Shown in pieces: positions 8,005-16,566 of a DNA stretch of 64,000 bases. This DNA comes from Pelagibius sp. Alg239-R121 (lineage in GTDB: Bacteria > Pseudomonadota > Alphaproteobacteria > Kiloniellales > Kiloniellaceae): the NCBI RefSeq assembly GCF_947331435.1, contig NZ_CAMZOF010000002.1, positions 434,001 through 498,000 on the forward strand, in the 5' to 3' direction. The notes under the pieces were generated by a model. It saw only the letters and a program-made list of their open reading frames with translations, searched no databases and was not told the DNA's origin. Position numbers and translations under genes: made by a program. How positions within the stretch are numbered: the first letter of the stretch is position 1; each line of letters opens with the position of its first letter.

Positions 8005-8928
8005 TTATCTATGTCCGTAGTAAAGGGACACTGAATGCTCCGCTTCTGCGAAGAACAACCAGCGTTCCGCCAACATCCCGATCAGATGCGACAGCACCGC
8101 CACCACCAGGAAAAATGCGCCCCCGTCCAATGCAATCGCGGCCAAGAGACCAAGCACCGGGACCGCGCCGCCCAGGGCAACGGCCAAGAGGCGCAGTTTG
8201 CGGGCATGCTTGCGGCCGACGCGGTAAACCATCTCTTTCATCAAATAGTTCGGCGAGGAATGTGGCGCTTCAAGCAATCGCACCTTGCCGATATGGCCAA
8301 GGCCGGTCGCGGTCTCCGGCGAAGAGCCGTTCGAACCGAGTGTCGTGCGGTCCGCGCGGCCCCACCAGACGAATTTGGCTACCCAGGCGACGACCATAAG
8401 GCCCAGCGCGGTTAATACAGCTGTTTCGGAGAAGGCTCCCAACAGGCTCGATAGCGCGGCAGCCAGGAGCGCGCCACCGGCGGCGGCAAACAGAAGGTAG
8501 CACAGCGGCGTCAGACCCGTTTGCCAGCGCGGCACGGTCTTCAAAGACCCGTAGATCATCGCAGTGGCGTACACCGTCACGATCGAGAGAACCGTCAGCA
8601 AAACGCCGATGGGGGCCACCCGGTCATCAGCAAAGATCCAAAGCACCGCATAAATGGCGAATAGCCCAAGGGTCACAGCGGCGAGAGCGCCTTCGCGCGA
8701 CAGCCAGGACGACCGCCACTGGCTTAATGCGCGCCAGGCCCGCTCCGGATGCCCAAGGTGAAAGGTCGAAGACGCCAAACCCACGCTGGTCAATATGAAT
8801 GCCAGGGCACAGGTAACGAAACCTGCCGTCCCGTCACTGGGTGCGGCGCCAAGACCGAGCATGGCAATCAGGCCGAAGCCCATGCCGGAGAAGGTGGTGA
8901 AAACAATAATCGAGGAAGCAGGATGCAT
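8005..8928 (-). CDS. soeC: Sulfite dehydrogenase (quinone) membrane subunit SoeC (DmsC family)
   Basis: The 307-residue protein has about eight hydrophobic segments and the DmsC-type motif STFHLGHPERAWRALSQWRSSWLSREG in the second to third helix region; the C-terminus ends in RWLFFAEAEHSVSLYYG. It would anchor the SoeAB dimer on the cytoplasmic side of the membrane and pass electrons to quinone. It starts 4 bases after soeB. DmsC anchors also serve DMSO reductases, but the partner subunit here has no Tat signal and resembles SoeA, so sulfite oxidation is preferred. Confidence 0.85.
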   Translation of the reverse strand: MHPASSIIVFTTFSGMGFGLIAMLGLGAAPSDGTAGFVTCALAFILTSVGLASSTFHLGHPERAWRALSQWRSSWLSREGALAAVTLGLFAIYAVLWIFADDRVAPIGVLLTVLSIVTVYATAMIYGSLKTVPRWQTGLTPLCYLLFAAAGGALLAAALSSLLGAFSETAVLTALGLMVVAWVAKFVWWGRADRTTLGSNGSSPETATGLGHIGKVRLLEAPHSSPNYLMKEMVYRVGRKHARKLRLLAVALGGAVPVLGLLAAIALDGGAFFLVVAVLSHLIGMLAERWLFFAEAEHSVSLYYGHR

Positions 8929-8932
8929 TGTC

Positions 8933-9724
8933 TTACCCCATTTTCTCTAGAGCGGCATCGAGCCAACCCAGGAAGCCCTTGGCTTCAGGTTCAGCCAGTG
9001 CGACCAGATCGCTGGGCGCGCTCTGGACGGGAGACGTTTTTGGCCGGGGCGGCAGGTACTTGTTGACCGGCTTGGTCCCCTGCTCGGGCATCAGGTCCAT
9101 TCCGCCGCGCTCGGCGACCATCACCGAAACGTTGGAATTTGGATCGCTGAAATCGCCGAAGTGCCGGGCATTAGCGGGACAGGTCCGTACGCAAGCGGGT
9201 TCCCGGTCTTCTTCCGGCAAGTTTTCGTTGTAGATCCGGTCGACGCAGAGCGTGCACTTTTTCATGACCCCTTCGGCGGCGTCCATTTCCCGGGCGCCGT
9301 AAGGACAAGACCAGGCGCAAAGTCCACAGCCGATACACCAGTCCTCGTTGACCAGAACGATGCCGTCTTCGCTGCGCTTATAGCTGGCGCCGGTTGGGCA
9401 GACGGTTACGCAAGGCGCGTCCTCGCAATGCAGACAGGACTTCGGAAAGTGAACAACCCGGGTATCCTTGCCATCGGCAAGAATCTGGGCCTCGGACCCC
9501 GAACACCCCCCGCCTTGCGAGGCATCGACCTCGAAAGTATGGATCCGGTTGAGCCAAGAGCCGACCGGATCTGCACCATAAGGGTTTTGGTCTGACAACG
9601 GCGCGCCGTAGCCGCCGGTGTTCCACTCTTTGCAGTTCACCACGCAGGCGTGACAGCCAACGCAGACGTCCAGGTCGATGACCAGACCGAGTGATTTGTC
9701 GGTTTGAGCGGGCAAAGTTGTCAT
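8933..9724 (-). CDS. soeB: Sulfite dehydrogenase iron-sulfur subunit SoeB
   Basis: Start at the ATG at 9724, which overlaps the soeA stop (ATGA) and follows AAGGAG by 8 bases. The protein (263 residues) contains four Cys groups for [4Fe-4S] clusters: CVGCHACVVNCKEWN, CLHCEDAPCVTVCPTGA, CIGCGLCAWSCPYGA and CTLCVDR...CVRTCPANA. It carries electrons from the Mo centre of SoeA to SoeC. The layout is that of DmsB/SoeB/PsrB proteins; assignment to Soe follows from SoeA. No Tat or Sec signal is present, so it is cytoplasmic. Confidence 0.88.
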   Translation of the reverse strand: MTTLPAQTDKSLGLVIDLDVCVGCHACVVNCKEWNTGGYGAPLSDQNPYGADPVGSWLNRIHTFEVDASQGGGCSGSEAQILADGKDTRVVHFPKSCLHCEDAPCVTVCPTGASYKRSEDGIVLVNEDWCIGCGLCAWSCPYGAREMDAAEGVMKKCTLCVDRIYNENLPEEDREPACVRTCPANARHFGDFSDPNSNVSVMVAERGGMDLMPEQGTKPVNKYLPPRPKTSPVQSAPSDLVALAEPEAKGFLGWLDAALEKMG

Positions 9725-12561
9725 TTCGTCCACTCCTTCCCATAGCGCAGTTCCGAAGGACCGGGTTGGGCGGGTCCCTTCTGGGCTTCGACCCGGGGCT
9801 CGCTCAGTTCATCACCCGGCTCCGCCTTTTCGACACGGACCCGCAGGTCATACCATGCGGCCTGGCCGGTGATCGGATCGGAGTTGGACCAGCGCATGCC
9901 ATCGCCCTTGGCCGGCAGCAGTTCGTGAATCAAATGGTTTAGCAGGAAGCCCTTTTTGGCTTCAGGTGCATCGGACGACAAACCCCAGGCACCGCCGCGT
10001 TTACCAATCGCGTTCCAGGTCCAGAGGGTTTTGGCATTCACGGCGTCCATCCGCATGACCGGAACCTTGATGCGGCCATGGTGAGAAATCACCCAGGCCC
10101 AATCGCCGTCTTCCAGTCCCTGCGCATCGCAAACTTCACCGGGCACATACATGGGATTGGTGCCGTGGATCTGTCGCAGCCAGGCGTTCTGCGAACCCCA
10201 GGAGTGGTACATCGCGGCCGGACGCTGGGTAATGGCGTGCAGAGGATACTCCGCTTCGTCAATCTGTTCGCCTTCAAATGGGGCATACCAAATCGGCAGC
10301 GGATCGAAACAATCGCGAATGCGCGCCTTAAGATGCTCGGGCGGTTTCTGGTCCGCTTTGCCTTCCGCCGTCAACTGGAACTTCCGGAGTGGCTCCAGAT
10401 AAAGCTGGAAGATGACCGGCTGCGGCGCATCGTAGAAACCCATGCCGACGGCCCAGTCCTGATAACCGGCATTGGCGTGCTTGAAGTACTGGGCTTCGGC
10501 AGGAATATGCTCGATCCAGAAACCACCGTTCTCGATGTAACGCTTGAGCTGATCGGGGTTGGGCTTGCCACGGCCTGCCTCGTCGGCGTTTTCGCCACGC
10601 CATCCCGACAGTGGGCCGATGCCCGGCTTGCGCTCGTGATTGACGATGTAGTCAGCGTAGTCGCTGAACTTGGCGGACCCGTCCTCGTTGACAAAGCCAG
10701 GCAAACCCAGCCGTGCGCCGAGATCGATCATGACCGACTGGAACCCCCGCACATCGCGGTCCGGCTCCACCACAGGCCAGCGGATCGAATCCGCCGCCGC
10801 GTCAGGCTCGCAGATCGGCCGGTCGAGCAGAGAAATGCAGTCGTGCCGTTCAAGGTAGGTCGTGTCCGGCAGAACCAGATCGGCGTAGGCGACCATCTCG
10901 GAAGAATAGGCATCCGAATAGATGATTTTGGGAATGACGTACTCGCCGTTGTCGTCCTTGGCCTCCAGCATCTCCATCACACCGCGCGAATTCATCGAGG
11001 AATTCCACGACATGTTCGCCATGTACATGAACAGGACGTCAACCGGATAGGGATCCCCGGCATAGGCGTTCGAGATCACCATGTGCATCATGCCGTGCAC
11101 CGACATGGGCGCATCCCAGGAAAAGGCCTTATCGATGCGCTTGCAGCTGCCGTCCTCGTTGATAGCGAGATCTTCCGGTCCGCGCGGATAACCCAGATGC
11201 GGACCCGGAAGCGGGCTGTTGGCCGCATATTCCGCGTGTGGCTTGGGATGGGCTTCCATTGGCTTGGGATAGGGCGGTTTGAAACGGAAACCGCCCGGAC
11301 ACTCGATGGAACCCAACAGGATCTGTAGCAGATGCAGGGAACGGCAGGTCTGGAAACCGTTCGAATGGGCGGAGATTCCGCGCATGGCATGGAACGCGAC
11401 CGGGCGGCCGATCATCTGTTCGTGGCGCTCGCCCTTCATGTCGGTCCAGGGCTGCTCGATAACGATTTCTTCTTCGAAGGCGGTGCGTGCCAGTTCAGCG
11501 GCCAGGCGCTTGATCTGTGCAGCGGGAACACCTGTCTGTTCGGTCACGGCGTCCGGTGCGTAGGCACCGTCGAGATACTTTTCCGCCAGCAATTCGAATG
11601 ACGGCACCGCTTTACGGCCATCAGGCAGAGTCACCTCACCCTTAAGGCTGGGTTTTACACCGGACTGCTTGTGCGAGACGCAACTGTTGGAAGCCCTGTC
11701 CCAGACCAAAGCTTCGCCGTCTTCATTGCGCGCGAAGAGGCCATGATCATTGGCATCCGGATCACGGATCACCAGCCAGGGCGCATTGGTGTAGCGAATC
11801 AAGTAGTCGAGATCGACCTTTCCCGCGCGCAGCAGCTCATGAATGAGCGCCAGGATAAACAGACCGTCCGTTCCCGGCGTAATCCCCACCCATTCATCGG
11901 CAATGGCGTTGTAGCCGGTGCGCACCGGGTTCACGCCGACGATTTTGGCACCGCGCTCTTTGAGTCGGCTTAAGCCCATCTTGATCGGGTTGGAATCGTG
12001 ATCCTCGGCGACACCGAAAATCATGAACATCTTGGAGCGTTCCCAATCCGGCTGACCGAATTCCCAGAAGGCGCCGCCCATGGTGTAGATACCGGCGGCA
12101 GCCATATTCACCGAACAAAAACCGCCATGGGCAGCGTAGTTCGGCGTACCGTAGGCTTGCGCCCAAAAGCCGGTTAGCGACTGGCTCTGATCCCGGCCGG
12201 TGAAGAATGCGAGGCGTTTCGGATCGGATTCACGAATATCCTTCAACCAGGAGGTCGCAAGACCGAGCGCCTCGTCCCACTCGATTTCCTGAAATTCACC
12301 CTTGCCGCGCGGGCCGACACGCTTCAGCGGCTTGCGCAGGCGTGCAGGCGAATAGTGCTGCATGATTCCGGCAGAACCCTTGGCACAGAGAACACCTTTG
12401 TTGACCGGGTGATCACGGTTGCCTTCAATGTAGCGGACCTTGTTGTCACGCAGATGCACGTTGATGCCGCAGCGGCAGGCGCACATGTAACAGGTCGTCT
12501 TGCGGACCTCGTCAGAGACTTTGGGAGATGTCTCCACCGGCTCTCGTTCAAACAGGCTCAT
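9721..12561 (-). CDS. soeA: Sulfite dehydrogenase (quinone) molybdopterin subunit SoeA
   Basis: The ATG at 12561 follows GGAGG by 9 bases and gives 946 residues. The N-terminus has a [4Fe-4S] motif C-x2-C-x3-C (residues 24, 27, 31; CYMCACRCGINVHL) completed by GVLCAKG, with no twin-arginine signal. The probable Mo-ligand Cys lies in AAHGGFCSVNMAAAG. Later come the molybdopterin segments (GVAEDHDSNPIKMGLSRLKE; YADLVLPDTTYLERHD) and the C-terminal dinucleotide-binding domain (HAITQRPAAMYHSWGSQNAW). Size, signal-less start and SoeB/SoeC neighbours match the cytoplasmic Soe enzyme of purple sulfur bacteria and roseobacters, which oxidises sulfite to sulfate with quinone as acceptor. A different oxyanion or thio substrate of this family cannot be excluded. 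Confidence 0.82.
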   Translation of the reverse strand: MSLFEREPVETSPKVSDEVRKTTCYMCACRCGINVHLRDNKVRYIEGNRDHPVNKGVLCAKGSAGIMQHYSPARLRKPLKRVGPRGKGEFQEIEWDEALGLATSWLKDIRESDPKRLAFFTGRDQSQSLTGFWAQAYGTPNYAAHGGFCSVNMAAAGIYTMGGAFWEFGQPDWERSKMFMIFGVAEDHDSNPIKMGLSRLKERGAKIVGVNPVRTGYNAIADEWVGITPGTDGLFILALIHELLRAGKVDLDYLIRYTNAPWLVIRDPDANDHGLFARNEDGEALVWDRASNSCVSHKQSGVKPSLKGEVTLPDGRKAVPSFELLAEKYLDGAYAPDAVTEQTGVPAAQIKRLAAELARTAFEEEIVIEQPWTDMKGERHEQMIGRPVAFHAMRGISAHSNGFQTCRSLHLLQILLGSIECPGGFRFKPPYPKPMEAHPKPHAEYAANSPLPGPHLGYPRGPEDLAINEDGSCKRIDKAFSWDAPMSVHGMMHMVISNAYAGDPYPVDVLFMYMANMSWNSSMNSRGVMEMLEAKDDNGEYVIPKIIYSDAYSSEMVAYADLVLPDTTYLERHDCISLLDRPICEPDAAADSIRWPVVEPDRDVRGFQSVMIDLGARLGLPGFVNEDGSAKFSDYADYIVNHERKPGIGPLSGWRGENADEAGRGKPNPDQLKRYIENGGFWIEHIPAEAQYFKHANAGYQDWAVGMGFYDAPQPVIFQLYLEPLRKFQLTAEGKADQKPPEHLKARIRDCFDPLPIWYAPFEGEQIDEAEYPLHAITQRPAAMYHSWGSQNAWLRQIHGTNPMYVPGEVCDAQGLEDGDWAWVISHHGRIKVPVMRMDAVNAKTLWTWNAIGKRGGAWGLSSDAPEAKKGFLLNHLIHELLPAKGDGMRWSNSDPITGQAAWYDLRVRVEKAEPGDELSEPRVEAQKGPAQPGPSELRYGKEWTK

Positions 12562-13013
12562 GCGTACCATCCTCCCCCGCTGAGGCGCGCGCATCCGCCC
12601 GCCAATGACGTCCATACTTTCAATGCAATGACCGAAGCAAACATCAACGCATCCCCACGATGAGAGAAATCGCCGGCAGCGCCTGACGGCCTCCGGGCTT
12701 CACCCAATTAAACGGAATAGATTGAACGTACGAATAGGGGAGTTTCGCGACAAAAACCACCATAAATGAGACCCAAATTACCAAAAACACGCAATTTTTC
12801 GCCAAAACACCTCTTTATCGCGCAACAATCACTAGGCAAAACAACCATTGTGCGAAACACGCTTTTCCGGAGGCATTCTATCCTCCGAGCGATCAGTTCA
12901 GGTTGGCAAAAAACCAAACTTTGGTTTGGGTAACTCCGCCGGTCACCGATGAGGTCAGACCCTCAAAATCTGCCTCAAGCCCGCAAGAGTCAAATGGCCT
13001 TTCACCCGCTCGG
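12562..13013. promoter_or_regulatory. Long leader/promoter region upstream of soeABC
   Basis: These 452 bases separate the CoA-ligase operon from soeA on the same strand and contain no convincing gene; a 69-codon reading frame at 12708-12917 starts with TTG, lacks a ribosome binding site and looks like chance. Visible elements are a perfect 17-base palindrome at 12911-12927, a hairpin CGGAGG-N8-CCTCCG at 12868-12887, and four related short motifs of the type G(C/G)(C/A)AAAACAC near 12781, 12801, 12835 and 12852. The soe promoter should be here; the length suggests a regulated leader. Confidence 0.5.
12911..12927. repeat. Perfect 17-base palindrome, operator or weak terminator
   Basis: AAACCAAA-C-TTTGGTTT is an 8-1-8 perfect dyad 84 bases past the CoA-ligase alpha-subunit stop and 350 bases before soeA. 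Read on the minus strand it is followed by further T residues, so it could act as a weak terminator for the upstream operon; its symmetry also suits a regulator site. Confidence 0.5.
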
Positions 13014-13895
13014 TCAGGCGGCTTTCCGGTCCAGGCCTTCTTTTAGCAACACCGGTATCTGACTGGGCACGTCGGCAACCGCGACGCCTGCCGCTTCAAG
13101 TGCCGCGCGTTTGGAATCGTAAGCGCCGCTGCTGCCGGAAACAATCGCGCCGGCATGCCCCATCTTCTTACCCGGTGGTGAAGCCCGGCCGGCGATGAAC
13201 GCGACTACAGGCTTGGACATGGCGGCCGCATATTCGGCAGCGCTTTCCTCCGCAGAACCGCCGATCTCGCCACAGAGAACGACCGCCTTTGTGCTTTCGT
13301 CCGCATTGAGAATTTCAAGAGCATCGCGCGAATTCGTCCCGATCATGGGATCGCCGCCAACGCCGTAGAAGGCCGATTGACCAAAGCCACTCTGGGTAAG
13401 ATTCAGACTGACCAGAGTTCCCAGGCTGCCCGAGCGGGAAATCACGCCGATTTCTCCAGGCTGAAACACATTGGAATTGAAAGCCGGCATGATACCGACA
13501 AAACACTCGCCCGGTGTCACCAAACCCGCTGTGTTGGGGCCAACAATCCGCACGCCGTTCGAAGCGGCCGCGGCATGCATTTCCATCACATCGTGGGCTG
13601 GGATATGCTCGGTCAGGCAGACGACCATCTTCACACCGGCTTCGCAGGCATCGATCGCGGCCGCTTTGGCGGCCATCGGCGGAATGAACATCACCGAAAC
13701 ATCGAGCTCCTGGTCGCGCGCCGCTTCCACGGCGGTGGCATAGACCGGAAGCCCCAGATGCTGGGAGCCTGCCTTTTTTGGATTGACGCCGCCAACGACA
13801 GTGGTGCCGTAGTCCTGCATCGCTTTTGTCCAAAAGGTCCCCTGCTTGCCGGTGATGCCCTGCACCAGGACCTTATGTTCTTTTCTGACGATCAT
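13014..13895 (-). CDS. ADP-forming acyl-CoA ligase alpha subunit (SucD-like)
   Basis: Start at the ATG at 13895, one base after the beta-subunit stop; 293 residues. It has the CoA-binding domain (VLVQGITGKQGTFW, GGVNPKKAGSQHLGLPVY), the family Pro/Asn core (VGPNTAGLVTPGE) and the phospho-histidine region (GKKMGHAGAIVSGSSGAYDSK). This is the alpha subunit of a succinyl-CoA synthetase-type enzyme. The operon (TctCBA transporter plus acylating aldehyde dehydrogenase) argues that it activates an imported carboxylate rather than serving the TCA cycle; sulfoacetate is the preferred guess because SucCD-type sulfoacetate-CoA ligases are known. Malate thiokinase (MtkAB) of methylotrophs is an alternative. 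Confidence 0.85.
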   Translation of the reverse strand: MIVRKEHKVLVQGITGKQGTFWTKAMQDYGTTVVGGVNPKKAGSQHLGLPVYATAVEAARDQELDVSVMFIPPMAAKAAAIDACEAGVKMVVCLTEHIPAHDVMEMHAAAASNGVRIVGPNTAGLVTPGECFVGIMPAFNSNVFQPGEIGVISRSGSLGTLVSLNLTQSGFGQSAFYGVGGDPMIGTNSRDALEILNADESTKAVVLCGEIGGSAEESAAEYAAAMSKPVVAFIAGRASPPGKKMGHAGAIVSGSSGAYDSKRAALEAAGVAVADVPSQIPVLLKEGLDRKAA

Positions 13896-13896
13896 G

Positions 13897-15030
13897 TTAT
13901 GCCGCCTCCGCTGCTGCCGTGACCGCGGCCCGCACCGCGTCATCCATGAGATCGAAAGGCTCGATCCCCAACTGTTCCTTCACGATTTTCACCGCCTCCT
14001 CTTCACCCGTGCCGTGAATGGTAAAAAAGATCGGAATATCCGGCGCCAGTTCCTTCCAGGCCGCGACCAGTCCCTCGGTCATCACATCGGTGCGGGCGAA
14101 GGCGCCGCAAAAGTTGACAAGCAAACTGCGGATGTCGGTGTTTTCCAGCAGAATCGACAGCGCGATCTTCGCTTTCGTGTAGGCCTCGCCGCCGATCTCC
14201 AAAAAGTTCGCAGGCTTGCCGCCGTAATGGGTGATGGCATCCATGGTCGTCATGGTCAGTCCGGCCCCGTTGGCGAGTACGCCGACGGAACCACCGAGTG
14301 CAATGTACTTCAGGCCCGCTGCCTGCGCCTTTCTTTCCAGCTCGGTCATGATTTCCGGTGCCGCCTGTTCGGCGATATCCGCTTGGCGCGGCGAAGCCGA
14401 ATCGTCGATCGTCAGCTTGCAGTCCAGGGCAATCACCCGGTCGTCGGAAGTCAGCACGAGTGGATTGATTTCCAGCAATTCCGCATCGAGCTCCCTGTAA
14501 GCCTGATACAAACGCACCAGCACATCTGCAACTGCCTGTTCTGCCTCCGCGAGACCGCAACCCTCTAGCGCGCGGCGCGCAGCCGCAAGATCGAAGCCCT
14601 TAGTGATTTCGACCGGAATCTTGCGCATGGCGTCAGGGTCTGTCTCGGCAACTTCTTCGACGTCCATCCCGCCCATCATGGAAAAGAGAACCATGGGGTT
14701 TTTGGATAAAGCATCGTTCAGAACCGCGGCATAGAGTTCTTTTGCAATGGGCACCTGAGCTTCGATCAGCACTTTTTCGACACGATGGCCGTCAATTTCC
14801 ATGCCGATGATCGCTTCCGCATGCGCTTTGGCTTCATCCGGCGAGGATGCCAACTTGATCCCGCCTGCCTTGCCGCGCTTGCCGGTCGGCACTTGCGCCT
14901 TGACCACGCAGTTGCCGATGCGTTCGGCAATCGCCTTTGCTGTGGCAGCGTCCGAGGCCAGATCACTGTCTGGAACGGCAATCCCGGATTTCACAAGCAG
15001 TGGTTTTGCTCTGTATTCTTCGAAATTCAT
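13897..15030 (-). CDS. ADP-forming acyl-CoA ligase beta subunit (SucC-like)
   Basis: The 377-residue product has an ATP-grasp domain (CVVKAQVPTGKRGKAGGIKL; EAQVPIAKELYAAVLND; LLEINPLVLTSDDRVIALDCKL) and the CoA-ligase domain with ALGGSVGVLANGAGLTMTTMDAI and GGKPANFLEIGG. It is about ten residues shorter than typical TCA-cycle SucC. With the alpha subunit it couples ATP hydrolysis to thioester formation. The gene lies between the acylating aldehyde dehydrogenase (24 bases upstream) and the alpha subunit (1 base downstream). The product acyl-CoA would be the substrate of the neighbouring dehydrogenase running in the reductive direction. Confidence 0.87.
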   Translation of the reverse strand: MNFEEYRAKPLLVKSGIAVPDSDLASDAATAKAIAERIGNCVVKAQVPTGKRGKAGGIKLASSPDEAKAHAEAIIGMEIDGHRVEKVLIEAQVPIAKELYAAVLNDALSKNPMVLFSMMGGMDVEEVAETDPDAMRKIPVEITKGFDLAAARRALEGCGLAEAEQAVADVLVRLYQAYRELDAELLEINPLVLTSDDRVIALDCKLTIDDSASPRQADIAEQAAPEIMTELERKAQAAGLKYIALGGSVGVLANGAGLTMTTMDAITHYGGKPANFLEIGGEAYTKAKIALSILLENTDIRSLLVNFCGAFARTDVMTEGLVAAWKELAPDIPIFFTIHGTGEEEAVKIVKEQLGIEPFDLMDDAVRAAVTAAAEAA

Positions 15031-15054
15031 AAGACTTATTCCCTCTACGGCAGT

Positions 15055-16485
15055 TCACTTGCCGTATTTCGTCCAGTAGTCACCGAACAGAGCCTCTTCC
15101 GAGGGCTTATCTTCGCCAATCGTTGTCACCAAGTGCGTGATGTTGATGAAGTGGCGATAGTTCAGATTCTCACTGATCGTGTTACCTGCCCAGGTTCCCC
15201 CACCCATCGAGAGGGTAAAGGGCAGCGCATTGTTGAAGCTGCCGCCGTTGCCGAAGGTATGGGCCTGATTGACCAGGACGCGGACCACGTCGGTCTCCTC
15301 GGCGAGTTCGCGGGCGTGTTCCATATTTGCTGTGTGCACGCCAACCGAATGCCCCTTGCCCTTGACCTCGAGAATGGCTTTGGCGATTGCTTTGGCATCG
15401 GCGAAGTCCGTGGCTCGATAAATTGTCAAAATCAGGGACAGTTTCTCGTCCGACAGCGGGCGATCCGGACCGGGCCGGTCATCTTCGACCATAGCGAACT
15501 TCGCCGTGGCGGCCGCCGGCGACAGTCCGATCACTTCGGCAAAGACGTTCATGTCCTTGGCAATGACATGACGGTTGAGATGACCGTTCTGCCACAGGCC
15601 ATCCAGGACCTTGGATTTTTCACCGCTGTCGCAGAGATGTCCGCCCGCACGTTTCAGGGCTTCGATGGCCTGTTCGTAGACAGACTCCAGGATGATGACG
15701 GCGTTTTCCGATGAACAGGAGGTCGAATTGTCGAAGATCTTCGAAGCTGTGATCTTCTCGGCTGCGTCGTCGAAGTCCGCCGTATCATCGATGATCACCG
15801 GCACGTTGCCGGCGCCGACACCGATCGCGACAGTCCCGGAGGTCATGGCCCGCTTGACGTTATTCTGAGATCCGGTGACCACAGCAAGATCACAACTGTT
15901 CATCAAGGCCTGGGTCATGTCCTTGGTAACCGGCGCCGGCAGAATCTGCACAAGGTCTTCCGGATGGTTGCATCTTTTCAGTTCGGCGCGCATCAGCTCG
16001 ACGGTCTTGGCCGTGGTTCCGTACCCGGCCGGTGAGGGCGCAATGATGACGGCATTGCCGCCCTTCAGTGCCATCATGGCTTTGTTGACAGGGGTCGCCG
16101 CCGGATTGGTCGAAGGGCAGACCGCGCCGACCACGCCGACGGGTTTGCCGTACTTCACCATCCCCTTGTCCGGGTCCTCATCGATCACGCCGACCGTCTT
16201 GGCGCGCAGCAGATCGCGCAACGCTCCGAAGGTCTTACGCGTGTTCTTGATAATCTTTGAGTCGACGTTACCCAGACCCGTGTCTTCGACTGCGAGCTCG
16301 GCAAGCATCTGAGCGTTGTCGGGCTTGTAGATCGACCAGGCCAAGGCGGTCACCGCTTCATCGACGCGGGTCTGGTCGTGATTTTCGTATGTCTCCATGG
16401 CAGCGCGCGCCCGCCGCATCAGATCCGTTACCGCCTGCTCGGCAGAACAGGGCGCGGGTTCGAGTGCTGATACCTTAGCCGACAT
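15055..16485 (-). CDS. sauS: CoA-acylating aldehyde dehydrogenase, sulfoacetaldehyde dehydrogenase (SauS) type
   Basis: The 476-residue enzyme belongs to the CoA-acylating branch of the aldehyde dehydrogenases (EutE/AdhE-N type): GVVGAVCPSTNPAATPVNKAM near residue 115, GAGNVPVIIDDTADFDDAAEKI, and the catalytic Cys in IFDNSTSCSSENAVII. The C-terminal HTFGNGGSFNNALPFTLSMGGGTWAGNTISENL resembles SauS and related enzymes. It would reduce an acyl-CoA to an aldehyde with NAD(P)H, or the reverse. Placed between a SucCD-type ligase and a TctCBA transporter, it fits the sulfoacetate route, sulfoacetyl-CoA to sulfoacetaldehyde. Other acyl-CoA substrates are possible; family assignment is firm, substrate is not. 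Confidence 0.72.
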   Translation of the reverse strand: MSAKVSALEPAPCSAEQAVTDLMRRARAAMETYENHDQTRVDEAVTALAWSIYKPDNAQMLAELAVEDTGLGNVDSKIIKNTRKTFGALRDLLRAKTVGVIDEDPDKGMVKYGKPVGVVGAVCPSTNPAATPVNKAMMALKGGNAVIIAPSPAGYGTTAKTVELMRAELKRCNHPEDLVQILPAPVTKDMTQALMNSCDLAVVTGSQNNVKRAMTSGTVAIGVGAGNVPVIIDDTADFDDAAEKITASKIFDNSTSCSSENAVIILESVYEQAIEALKRAGGHLCDSGEKSKVLDGLWQNGHLNRHVIAKDMNVFAEVIGLSPAAATAKFAMVEDDRPGPDRPLSDEKLSLILTIYRATDFADAKAIAKAILEVKGKGHSVGVHTANMEHARELAEETDVVRVLVNQAHTFGNGGSFNNALPFTLSMGGGTWAGNTISENLNYRHFINITHLVTTIGEDKPSEEALFGDYWTKYGK

Positions 16486-16566
16486 GATACTTCATCCCTT
16501 CCTTAACTTGCGCTGCCGTACTGCAGCGCGTCCGTCGTATTGAAACTTTGATTTATGAAAAGCCGC

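Noticed and set aside
10078-11328. A 416-codon open frame on the plus strand opposite soeA
   Set aside because: It lies wholly antisense to a well-supported Mo-enzyme gene; the product is rich in Arg, His and Gly with no motif, the usual shadow of a GC-rich gene.
8005-12561. DMSO/TMAO reductase DmsABC
   Set aside because: The large subunit has no Tat signal and is longer, with SoeA-type cluster motif, so a cytoplasmic sulfite dehydrogenase is more likely.
12868-12887. Ribosome-site-sequestering hairpin (CGGAGG/CCTCCG)
   Set aside because: No start codon follows at suitable distance on either strand; it is 300 bases from soeA.
12708-12917. A 69-codon frame in the soeA leader
   Set aside because: It begins with TTG inside the palindrome, has no ribosome binding site and no recognisable features.
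13014-15030. Malate thiokinase (MtkAB) of the serine cycle, given the methylotrophic XoxF
   Set aside because: No malyl-CoA lyase or other serine-cycle gene is adjacent, and the operon holds an acylating aldehyde dehydrogenase and TTT transporter. It is kept only as an alternative.
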